From CAITNQ01 sp041661365 (GTDB lineage Bacteria; Latescibacterota; UBA2968; UBA8231): a DNA stretch of 5,040 nt. The position numbers were made by a program, and so were the translations under genes. Shown here in pieces: positions 1 through 5,040 of the stretch; positions within the stretch are counted from its first letter, which is position 1; each line of letters starts with the position of its first letter. The DNA lies in assembly GCA_041661365.1 (NCBI GenBank), contig JBAZUN010000458.1, positions 1 through 5,040 of the forward strand. Direction: 5' to 3'. The notes under the pieces were generated by a model. It saw only the letters and a list, made by a program, of their open reading frames with translations. It ran no database searches and was not told where the DNA came from.

Positions 1-1
1 T

Positions 2-34
2 CCCGTGATCCCCGGGCTGCACGCCATGCGGTGA
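2..34 (+). CDS. Possible 3' end of an upstream gene (partial)
   Basis: The frame beginning at base 2 reads PVIPGLHAMR and then TGA at 32-34. It is open to the left edge and could be the C-terminus of a gene lying mostly outside the window. Ten codons are too few to identify a family. The TGA overlaps a GTG at 31-33 that is in frame with the next gene, a GTGA overlap typical of translationally coupled genes. The ATG preferred for the next gene lies 44 bases past this stop. Another frame, starting at base 1, is also open here, so the call is tentative. Confidence 0.35.
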   Translation, partial: PVIPGLHAMR

Positions 35-66
35 AGCAGCAAGCTAGGGACCATCGACCCATTCCC

Positions 67-71
67 AGGAG
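67..71 (+). promoter_or_regulatory. Ribosome binding site (AGGAG) deciding the PIG-L gene start
   Basis: AGGAG lies 7 bases before the ATG at 79. It favours this ATG over the in-frame GTG at 31, which would add 16 residues with no resemblance to the family's N-terminus. Confidence 0.6.
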
Positions 72-78
72 CAATCCC

Positions 79-984
79 ATGCCCGATCCACTGCGCCTCG
101 TCTGCATCGGCGCCCATCCGGCCGACGTGTTCGACCAGAGCGGCGGCACGATGGCTCATCACGCCGCGCGCGGGGACTATGTCGCGTGCATCTCCCTGAC
201 CCACGGGGCGCGCATCCACGACGCCGTAATCAGCGACGCGATGTACCACCGGGCCGAGGTGCCGGCGGCCCCGGAGCTGAAACAGCTCATCGACGACCGG
301 TCGGACGCCAAGTCCCGCGAGGTGATGGCGGCGTGCCGGATCCTCGGCATCGAGGAGGTGTATTTCCTGGGCGTCGACGACGGTATCCTGCTCATCGAGC
401 GGGACATCATCCGCCGCCTGGCCGGTCTGCTGCGCCAACTACGTCCCGACGTCGTGCTGACGCACTACCCGTTGGAGGGCGACGGCCTGGTTCGCTCGCA
501 CGCGGTGGCCGGCCAGATCGTGCTGCACGCCCTGCAATACGCCGCCAGCGTCGACCCGGGTGACCGCAATCCGCCTCACCGGGCGGCGCAGGTCTTCTTC
601 TTCGGTCAGGGCGCGGCCACGGTCCGCGCCGGGCTGTGGGACGCCCGCGGCGGGTACACGAACGACGTGTTCGTGGACATCACCGACGTGATCGACAAGA
701 AGTTCGCGGCCATGGAGTGCCTGGTGAGCCAAGGGTACGCCGGCGCGTACAACCGCAAGCGCACCGAGACCAGCGACGGCGCCTTCTCAGGCGGAACGGT
801 CGCGTACGGCGAGGGATTCATCCGGATGAACGCGGAGGTCCACTACTACCTGCCGCTGACCGCCTATGCGCGCCGGCACAGTAGGAGCTCCGACCACGAG
901 ATCATGCGGCGCTACTCCTGGCGCCTGCCCATGCCCGAGTCAGACTCGCTCGAGTCGCGGCCCAACCCGCTGTCCAGCCTCTGA
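79..984 (+). CDS. PIG-L/LmbE-superfamily protein, possibly a hydratase-like (GalB-type) member
   Basis: This is a 301-residue cytoplasmic protein with no signal peptide or membrane segment. It belongs to the PIG-L (LmbE) superfamily of zinc enzymes, which includes the de-N-acetylases MshB and BshB and the 4-oxalomesaconate hydratase GalB. The fold is clear: LRLVCIGAHPADVFDQSGG at residues 5-23 matches the N-terminal metal loop. REVMAACRILGIEEVYFLGVDDG follows at about 80-102, RPDVVLTHYP at 122-131, and DVFVDITDVIDKKFAAM at about 196-212. The usual HPDDE is HPADV here: His13 and Asp16 (zinc ligands) remain, but the catalytic-base position is Ala15. The later HPDH motif is reduced to RSH, keeping only the presumed third ligand His141. 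Loss of the base and of the second Asp argues against ordinary deacetylation, and a GalB-like lyase/hydratase is one alternative. The fold call is firm and the substrate is unknown. The start is at ATG 79 because of its AGGAG; GTG 31, overlapping the upstream stop, is the alternative. The stop lies 117 bases from the end of the convergent DUF255 gene. Confidence 0.85.
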   Translation: MPDPLRLVCIGAHPADVFDQSGGTMAHHAARGDYVACISLTHGARIHDAVISDAMYHRAEVPAAPELKQLIDDRSDAKSREVMAACRILGIEEVYFLGVDDGILLIERDIIRRLAGLLRQLRPDVVLTHYPLEGDGLVRSHAVAGQIVLHALQYAASVDPGDRNPPHRAAQVFFFGQGAATVRAGLWDARGGYTNDVFVDITDVIDKKFAAMECLVSQGYAGAYNRKRTETSDGAFSGGTVAYGEGFIRMNAEVHYYLPLTAYARRHSRSSDHEIMRRYSWRLPMPESDSLESRPNPLSSL

Positions 985-1055
985 GCCGGCTCTTCTCCAG
1001 AGCGAGCATCGCGGTCCGGGACCACGAAGGCGGGCGACCCTCGGCGCGAGCCGTC

Positions 1056-1072
1056 ACCGTGGTAGACACGGT
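1056..1072. terminator. Small hairpin in the convergent gap, possible bidirectional terminator
   Basis: ACCGTG (1056-1061) and CACGGT (1067-1072) form a perfect 6-bp stem with a GTAGA loop. It lies between the ends of the PIG-L gene (984) and the oppositely oriented DUF255 gene (1102), where transcripts from both sides should stop. There is no T-tract on either strand, so it is not a classical intrinsic terminator, and termination could instead depend on Rho. The gap holds no other gene that I can see. A 10-bp palindrome, GAGCCGGCTC, spans the PIG-L stop codon at 983-992. Confidence 0.3.
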
Positions 1073-1101
1073 CAGCCTCACGGGGCGGAGGGTGGGTCTC
1101 C

Positions 1102-3192
1102 TCACTCGTTGGCCGTCACCATCGCCAGAAGCTGCTCGGGGTCGGTCGTGGGCATGCCGCAGTGGCGGTCGCGGCAGACGTAGGCAGCGGCACTGCCACC
1201 CTGGTCCCGCAGCGGGACCGTGAAGGGCGCCAGGATCGTGATCGCGGGCGACTCCTCGTCCGTCGGCCGGAGCAGAAGCGCGAGGCGAGGCAGGAAGCGG
1301 CGACGAAGCGGCGCGAGGAGCCGTCGGGTGTCCTCGCGCCCCGGAATCCCTGCCACGACGACCTCCTGGCAAGGCCCCAACGCCAGGTCCACGGCCACGA
1401 GCATCATCGTGTGGCCGGCCGGATAGCGGTGGACCATGCCGGAGAAGGCGCGGGCCGTCCGCGCGGCCCGCTGTTCCAGTTCGGCCTCGCCGGTCAGCCG
1501 CGCCAGCCGCAGCAGGTTGAGCATCGCCACGGCGTTCCCCGAGGGGACGGCGCCGTCGTGGACCTCCTTCCGGCGAACGGGGAGATCGAGGACGTCCGGT
1601 CCGGTGAGGTAGAACCCTCCGTGCTCCGCGTCCCAGAACCGCTCCACCAGCCGGCGGTTCAGCTCAACCGCGTGACCCAGATAGCTCGCGTCGAAGGTAG
1701 TTTCGTAGAGCTCGATGAGCCCCCAGACCAGGAAGGCGTAATCGTCCAGGAGCCCGCTCACGGCGGCATCACCGTCCCGAAAGCGATGCAGCAGGTTCCC
1801 TGCCGGGGTCCGCATCCGGCGCAGGATGAAGTCCGCGGCCGCCATGGCGGCCCGCGCGTGCGCCGGTTCGTCCAGGGCCCGGGCGCTCATGGCCAGGGCG
1901 GCGATCATCAGGCCATTCCAGTCGGTCAGGACCTTGTCGTCGCGGTGCGGGCGAGTGCGCTCCTGCCGCGCCTGGAAAAGCGCCTGCCGCACCGGCTCCA
2001 GGCGCACGACGTCCTCCGGCGCAAGAGTGCCCTCGAGGTGCAGGACGTTGGCCCCCGCCGTCCCGTCCTCGGACCGGAGATGGCCTTCGGGACTGACCCC
2101 GTAGGCACGCCGGGCCAGGTCGGCCGATTCGGGATCGAGGACCCGCCGAAGCTGTTCCTCGGTCCATACGTAGTATCTCCCTTCCGCGCCCTCGCTGTCC
2201 GCGTCTTCGGCGGTGTAGAAGCCGCCCGCCGGATCGGTCATCTCCCGCCGCACGTACTCCGCCACCTCGCGCACCGTGGCGGCGTAGTCAGAGGAGCCGG
2301 TGACCAGGAAGGCCTCGGTATAGGCCACCATCAGCAGGGCCTGGTCGTAGAGCATCTTCTCGAAGTGGGGAACCAGCCAGTCGCGGTCGGTGGAATAGCG
2401 ATGGAAGCCGAACCCGAGCTGATCGAAGATCCCGCCGCGCCGCATGGCCCGCAGGGTCCGCTCGACCATCTCGAGCGCCCGCGGCTCGCCGTGGCGTTCC
2501 CCGTAGCGCAGGAGGAAAAGCAGGCTGTGGGGCGAGGGGAACTTGGGTGCCTCACCAAAGCCGCCGCGCCGATCGTCGAAACTGTTGGCGAGCTCCTGGT
2601 ACGCGGCCTGCAGCTCGTGGTCGGTCACCTCGCCCCCTGCAGCCGAAGGAGCCTGCCGCACGGCGGCCAGCACCTGCTCGGCGGTGGCCAGCAGATCGTT
2701 CCGCCGTTCACCCCAGGCGGCCTGGATCCGGGGAATGAGATCAAGCATTCCCGGGAGGCCGAACCGACTCTCCCGCGGGAAGTAGGTACCGGCGAAGAAC
2801 GGCTTCCGGTCAGGGGTCAGGACCACGGTCAGGGGCCAGCCGCCACTGCCGGTCATGGCCTGGCAGACCGTCATGTAGAGCTGGTCGATATCGGGCCGTT
2901 CCTCGCGGTCGACCTTGATCGACACGAACGCCTCGTTCATCAGCGCGGCCACCTCGGCGTCCTCGAAGGACTCCTGCTCCATCACGTGACACCAATGGCA
3001 GGTGGAGTACCCGATGGACAGGAAGATCGGCTTGTCCGCGCGACGGGCCGCGGCGAACGCCTCGTCGCCCCAGGCGAACCACGCTACCGGGTTATGCGCG
3101 TGCTGAAGGAGGTACGGGCTCTTCTCCGCAATCAGCCGGTTCGTCTGTGGCCGCTCCGGATCGCGGGCGCTGCTCTTTCGCTCAATCGCCAT
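1102..3192 (-). CDS. DUF255 thioredoxin-domain protein (YyaL/SPATA20 family)
   Basis: This is a 696-residue protein, about the usual length for the family (B. subtilis YyaL, human SPATA20). The N-terminal third is a thioredoxin-like domain: NRLIAEKSPYLLQHAHNPV begins at residue 18, the CxxC-type CHWC is at 65-68, VDREERPDID is at 94-103, and GGWPL is at 117-121. The rest is the (alpha/alpha)6-barrel region related to N-acylglucosamine 2-epimerase-like folds. Its family blocks include PKFPSPH (216-222), FHRYS (263-267), WLVPHFEKMLYD (272-283), TAEDADSEG (327-335), KVLTDWNGLM (420-429), LLDDYAF (481-487) and PSGNA (550-554). The family's terminal CxxxxC...PTTDP segment is at 673-685. No signal peptide is visible, so it is probably cytoplasmic. 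The biochemical role of the family is not established; a redox, chaperone or sugar-related activity is only suggested by the folds. One residue differs from the usual GGGFHRYS block, which is GFGFHRYS here. ATG 3192 was chosen because AAGG lies 7 bases upstream and the extra 18 residues from GTG 3246 look unlike the family. Confidence 0.95.
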   Translation of the reverse strand: MAIERKSSARDPERPQTNRLIAEKSPYLLQHAHNPVAWFAWGDEAFAAARRADKPIFLSIGYSTCHWCHVMEQESFEDAEVAALMNEAFVSIKVDREERPDIDQLYMTVCQAMTGSGGWPLTVVLTPDRKPFFAGTYFPRESRFGLPGMLDLIPRIQAAWGERRNDLLATAEQVLAAVRQAPSAAGGEVTDHELQAAYQELANSFDDRRGGFGEAPKFPSPHSLLFLLRYGERHGEPRALEMVERTLRAMRRGGIFDQLGFGFHRYSTDRDWLVPHFEKMLYDQALLMVAYTEAFLVTGSSDYAATVREVAEYVRREMTDPAGGFYTAEDADSEGAEGRYYVWTEEQLRRVLDPESADLARRAYGVSPEGHLRSEDGTAGANVLHLEGTLAPEDVVRLEPVRQALFQARQERTRPHRDDKVLTDWNGLMIAALAMSARALDEPAHARAAMAAADFILRRMRTPAGNLLHRFRDGDAAVSGLLDDYAFLVWGLIELYETTFDASYLGHAVELNRRLVERFWDAEHGGFYLTGPDVLDLPVRRKEVHDGAVPSGNAVAMLNLLRLARLTGEAELEQRAARTARAFSGMVHRYPAGHTMMLVAVDLALGPCQEVVVAGIPGREDTRRLLAPLRRRFLPRLALLLRPTDEESPAITILAPFTVPLRDQGGSAAAYVCRDRHCGMPTTDPEQLLAMVTANE

Positions 3193-3199
3193 GGTTATG

Positions 3200-3203
3200 C
3201 CTT
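3200..3203 (-). promoter_or_regulatory. Weak ribosome binding site (AAGG) for the DUF255 gene
   Basis: Read on the minus strand, AAGG is followed by 7 bases (CATAACC) and then the ATG at 3192. It is weak but well spaced, and the alternative GTG at 3246 has no visible ribosome binding site. Confidence 0.4.
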
Positions 3204-3223
3204 GGACTGTGCACCGGCCACCG

Positions 3224-3266
3224 GGTTCTGGAACCTGCCAGGACACCGGCGCGGGCAGGTTGGTTC
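3224..3266. repeat. Nested inverted repeats, possible operator or RNA hairpin
   Basis: AACCTGCC (3232-3239) and GGCAGGTT (3254-3261) are perfect 8-bp inverted arms separated by 14 bases, so their centres lie 22 bases apart, about two helical turns. The left arm also overlaps a second perfect inverted repeat, GGTTC-TG-GAACC (3224-3235), and a further GGTTC stands at 3262-3266. The position, 30 to 75 bases upstream of the DUF255 start, suits an operator for a dimeric regulator or alternative hairpins in the DUF255 leader. No regulator is encoded in the window, and high GC makes some repeats likely by chance. Confidence 0.4.
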
Positions 3267-3292
3267 GCCGGCCCTCTTGGAGGCAGGCCGGC
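3267..3292. repeat. GC-rich stem-loop in the divergent gap
   Basis: GCCGGCC (3267-3273) pairs with GGCCGGC (3286-3292). Inside the loop, CTC (3274-3276) can pair with GAG (3280-3282) around a TTG loop, leaving a three-base bulge. The structure would be stable in RNA from either strand. It has no following T-tract and does not lie at a gene end, so it is not called a terminator. It overlaps the weak candidate promoter for the Rid gene. Confidence 0.4.
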
Positions 3293-3407
3293 CCGGCAGT
3301 ACCTTCGGTTCATTCGCGCCGCCGCATCCCGCCGGCCATCCTGGCGCCGAGGCAGCGCACCGGCCGGGCCCTCGGCTGAGGACCGGGCCGCATCCCTCAA
3401 CACCGTC

Positions 3408-3412
3408 AGGAG
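3408..3412 (+). promoter_or_regulatory. Ribosome binding site (AGGAG) for the Rid gene's TTG start
   Basis: AGGAG lies 8 bases before TTG 3421. The next in-frame start candidates lie inside the conserved domain, so this site decides the start. Confidence 0.65.
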
Positions 3413-3420
3413 ATCGCCCC

Positions 3421-4080
3421 TTGAGCCGCTTCTACGAGCAGTCCGTCGTCCCCCAGGCCCTGCGCCGCAACTACGACGTGTACGACCGCATCCGCGAGCT
3501 GGGCCTGGACCTGGGCACCTTCGAGACCGACGTCCGGTCCCTGAAGGGCCACAATATCTGCAGCGCCATCTTCCACGAGAGCGGCCTGGTCTACCTGTCG
3601 GGGATCGGGCTGGGCGAGCACCAGATGAGCGACGATCCGGAGCGGGTGGCCCACGGCCAGCAGGCCGGCCAGACCTGCGCCGACTGGCACGTCCGCACCC
3701 TCCACTGGGCCATCACCTGCGGCGGCGAGGGCGGCGACCTCAACGACTTCCTCTACACGGTGAAGACCCTGGGGATGGTGGTCTCCACCGACGTCGACTT
3801 CCGCTCGGCACCGGCCGTGGTCAACGGCTACTCCTGTCGCTGGCAGTCGGTCTTCGGCGGCGGCACTGGGCAGTTCGCCCGCGACGGCCTGGACGCAGGC
3901 GGGTACGCCGGGGTGCACGCCCGCAGCGCCATCGGCGGCTTCACCGGCCGGTTCTCCCTGGAGCCGGAGATCATCGTCGCCCTCCCGCCCGAGCTGAACC
4001 GGGCGATCATCGCCAACCGCGGCTGGGTCTTCCCGCTGATCCCCGAGATGCACGAGAAGGTGGTCGCGGCGCGGGGGTAG
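3421..4080 (+). CDS. Rid/YjgF/YER057c/UK114-family protein, long form
   Basis: This 219-residue protein has the order of blocks seen in longer Rid-family members. An N-terminal helix (NYDVYDRIRELGLDL, 17-31) is followed by GLVYLSGIG (55-63), a helix with GQQAGQTCADWHVRTL (79-94), and DLNDFLYTVKTLGMV (106-120). Then come DFRSAPAVVNGYS (126-138) and HARSAIG (166-172). Classic RidA is about 130 residues and deaminates reactive enamine/imine intermediates from amino acid metabolism. Arg168 in HARSAIG corresponds to its key substrate-binding arginine (Arg105 in E. coli RidA). The glutamate near the end of the fold (Glu120 in E. coli RidA) appears to be replaced by a hydrophobic residue in PEIIVAL. 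That suggests a subfamily with different chemistry. It also has a glycine-rich insert at about 147-165 and a C-terminal tail beyond residue 190. The start is TTG with AGGAG 8 bases upstream. The gene is transcribed alone, divergent from DUF255 and convergent with pirin. It is in frame with a long antisense reading frame from the left, which is not part of it. Confidence 0.85.
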   Translation: MSRFYEQSVVPQALRRNYDVYDRIRELGLDLGTFETDVRSLKGHNICSAIFHESGLVYLSGIGLGEHQMSDDPERVAHGQQAGQTCADWHVRTLHWAITCGGEGGDLNDFLYTVKTLGMVVSTDVDFRSAPAVVNGYSCRWQSVFGGGTGQFARDGLDAGGYAGVHARSAIGGFTGRFSLEPEIIVALPPELNRAIIANRGWVFPLIPEMHEKVVAARG

Positions 4081-4103
4081 GGCATCAGGCGCGGAACCGT
4101 CGA

Positions 4104-4949
4104 TCACTTGATGAAGGTGCCCTCGCGCAGCTCCCGGAGCGCCTGCTCTACCTCCTCGCGCGTATTCATCACGAACGGGCCCCAGCGGACGGCCGGCTCG
4201 TTGAGCGGCTGCGCCGCGAGGAGGAGGAAACGCGCCGCAGCATCGCCCGCGCGGGTGCGCACGACGTCGCCGTCGGTGAGGATGGCCAGTCGCGTGGCCA
4301 GAAGGGACTGCCCCGGCACCTGGCCCACGGTCAGCTCGCCCTCGAAGAGGTAGAGGAGAGCGGTCTGCCCCTGCGGCACGGGCTGCTCGAACAGGGCCCC
4401 CGCGGGAAGGACAACGTCCAGATAGGTCGGGTCAGCGAAGATCTCCTTCACCGCGCCAGCCTGGCCGTCCACCTCCCCCGCGACCACGCGGATGCGCGAG
4501 CCATCGGTCCGCACGACCTCGGGGATCCTGCCCGCCGGCACGTCCTGGTACCGGGGTCGGGTCATCTTGAGCCTGGCGGGAAGGTTCACCCAGACCTGGA
4601 AGCCGTCGAGCCGGGACGGTCCGACCTTGGGCATCTCCTCGTGCATGATCCCGCTGCCGGCGGTCATCCACTGGACGTCTCCCGGGCCGATGACGCCCGC
4701 GTTCCCCAGGCTGTCCCGATGTTCGACCCTGCCGTCGAGCATGTAGGTGATGGTCTCGATCCCCCGGTGCGGGTGCATGGGGAAACCGGCGATGTAGTCG
4801 TCCGGGTTCTCCGACCCGAAATGGTCGAAGAGGAAGAAGGGATCGACGTGGTCGAGGCGGGGCGTGGCGATGCTGCGCCGGAGCTGCACGCCGGCGCCCT
4901 CCCGGACCGGACTGGGGACAACCACCTCCTGCACTTCCCGCTGCTGCAT
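4104..4949 (-). CDS. Pirin family protein (bicupin)
   Basis: This 281-residue protein is close to the usual pirin length. Pirins are two-domain cupins with a metal in the N-terminal domain. Some bacterial members have quercetin 2,3-dioxygenase activity, and human pirin acts as an iron-dependent transcription cofactor. The N-terminal cupin carries MHPHRGIETITYM at 58-70 and GIMHEEMP at 100-107. These give all four expected ligands: His59, His61, His103 and Glu105. The Pirin signature also shows in REGAGVQLRRSI (16-27) and LDHVDPFFLFDHFG (32-45). The C-terminal domain ends in the conserved AAQPLNEPAVRWGPFVMNT (245-263). No signal peptide is visible, so it is probably cytoplasmic. ATG 4949 is chosen for its strong AAGGAGG 5 bases upstream and its family-like N-terminus. 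A GTG at 5021, itself preceded by AGGAG at 9 bases, would add 24 arginine-rich residues. The stop lies 23 bases from the Rid gene stop. Substrate unknown. Confidence 0.95.
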   Translation of the reverse strand: MQQREVQEVVVPSPVREGAGVQLRRSIATPRLDHVDPFFLFDHFGSENPDDYIAGFPMHPHRGIETITYMLDGRVEHRDSLGNAGVIGPGDVQWMTAGSGIMHEEMPKVGPSRLDGFQVWVNLPARLKMTRPRYQDVPAGRIPEVVRTDGSRIRVVAGEVDGQAGAVKEIFADPTYLDVVLPAGALFEQPVPQGQTALLYLFEGELTVGQVPGQSLLATRLAILTDGDVVRTRAGDAAARFLLLAAQPLNEPAVRWGPFVMNTREEVEQALRELREGTFIK

Positions 4950-4954
4950 GGCAC

Positions 4955-4961
4955 CCTCCTT
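4955..4961 (-). promoter_or_regulatory. Strong ribosome binding site (AAGGAGG) for the pirin gene
   Basis: On the minus strand AAGGAGG is followed by GTGCC and then the ATG at 4949. The near-perfect match makes this ATG the preferred start over the GTG at 5021. Confidence 0.75.
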
Positions 4962-4980
4962 TTCGGCGGGACGCCTTCGT

Positions 4981-4992
4981 CGCCGCGCGGCG
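4981..4992. repeat. Perfect 12-bp palindrome upstream of the pirin gene
   Basis: CGCCGCGCGGCG reads the same on both strands and lies 32 bases upstream of the pirin start, next to a CTCGAG palindrome at 4997-5002. It could be an operator, but pure G/C palindromes arise often by chance in DNA this GC-rich. The rest of 4950-5040 shows no convincing promoter. Confidence 0.25.
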
Positions 4993-5040
4993 CGACTCGA
5001 GGTCCCTTGCTCGAATATCACGAGGATGATCTCCTGCGCA

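Larger units (their letters stand above)
3193..3420. promoter_or_regulatory. Divergent intergenic region between the DUF255 and Rid genes
   Basis: These 228 bases must carry the promoters of the leftward DUF255 gene and the rightward Rid gene. I see no good sigma-70 pair. The best rightward candidate is weak: TTGGAG (3277-3282), 17 bases, then TACCTT (3300-3305), each box matching three of six consensus positions. The region is unusually rich in inverted repeats, listed separately. No small open frame with both a ribosome binding site and a family-like product stands out. Confidence 0.5.

Noticed and set aside
186..563. A 125-codon + frame inside the PIG-L gene, rich in Arg, Pro and Gly.
   Set aside because: It is an out-of-frame shadow of a well-supported gene. 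Its composition is typical of a shifted high-GC frame.
902..1372. A 156-codon - frame spanning the convergent gap between the PIG-L and DUF255 genes.
   Set aside because: It overlaps the 3' ends of both recognised genes in other frames and has low-complexity Ala/Arg/Gly/Pro composition with no recognisable motif.
3340..3395. Repeated GGCCGG/GGGCC words before the Rid gene as a possible terminator or repeat element.
   Set aside because: They are short G/C-only words in GC-rich DNA with several equally poor pairings, no T-tract and no regular spacing.
1162..4080. A 972-codon open frame on + running through the DUF255 gene into the Rid gene, suggesting a giant fusion protein.
   Set aside because: Its first two thirds are codon-aligned antisense to the DUF255 gene. 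The frame stays open because that gene avoids TTA, CTA and TCA codons, as expected at high GC. The antisense part shows no family motif, and the Rid protein has its own ribosome binding site and start at 3421.
3406..4107. A 233-codon open frame on - covering the Rid gene.
   Set aside because: It is codon-aligned antisense to the Rid gene and has a composition-driven sequence without recognisable motifs. The + strand product matches Rid family blocks throughout.

Overview
The window is a gene-dense, GC-rich stretch from a bacterial chromosome. Nearly every third codon position is G or C, as expected for a high-GC free-living bacterium such as an actinobacterium, a Chloroflexi/Thermomicrobia relative, a Rokubacteria-like soil lineage or a proteobacterium. 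The sequence alone does not settle the taxon. There are no tRNA or rRNA genes, insertion sequences, CRISPR arrays, phage genes or toxin/defence signatures.

Four complete protein genes alternate in strand (+, -, +, -), so they form two convergent pairs and one divergent pair. From left to right: (1) the last ten or so codons of a possible upstream gene on +; (2) a PIG-L/LmbE-superfamily protein on + (79-984) whose metal-site motif has diverged from that of the deacetylases; (3) a 117-base convergent gap with a small hairpin; (4) a DUF255 thioredoxin-fold/six-hairpin protein (YyaL/SPATA20 family) on - (1102-3192); (5) a 228-base divergent gap rich in inverted repeats; (6) a long-form Rid/YjgF-family protein on + (3421-4080), with a TTG start behind a good ribosome binding site; (7) a 23-base convergent gap; (8) a pirin-family cupin on - (4104-4949), whose upstream region runs to the window edge.

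The strand layout shows no operon within the window. The PIG-L protein may be translationally coupled to whatever lies to its left. The PIG-L and Rid proteins are small-molecule enzymes of kinds often found in catabolic neighbourhoods: hydratase or deacetylase chemistry for the first, imine/enamine or related chemistry for the second. The DUF255 and pirin proteins are widespread and poorly understood: DUF255 is probably redox or carbohydrate-related, and pirin is a possible quercetinase or redox sensor. I found no convincing evidence of a new multi-gene system. The most interesting points are the altered active-site motifs of the PIG-L and Rid proteins and the inverted repeats in the divergent promoter region. 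Positions and motifs were read by eye; family calls rest on remembered family signatures, not on searches.
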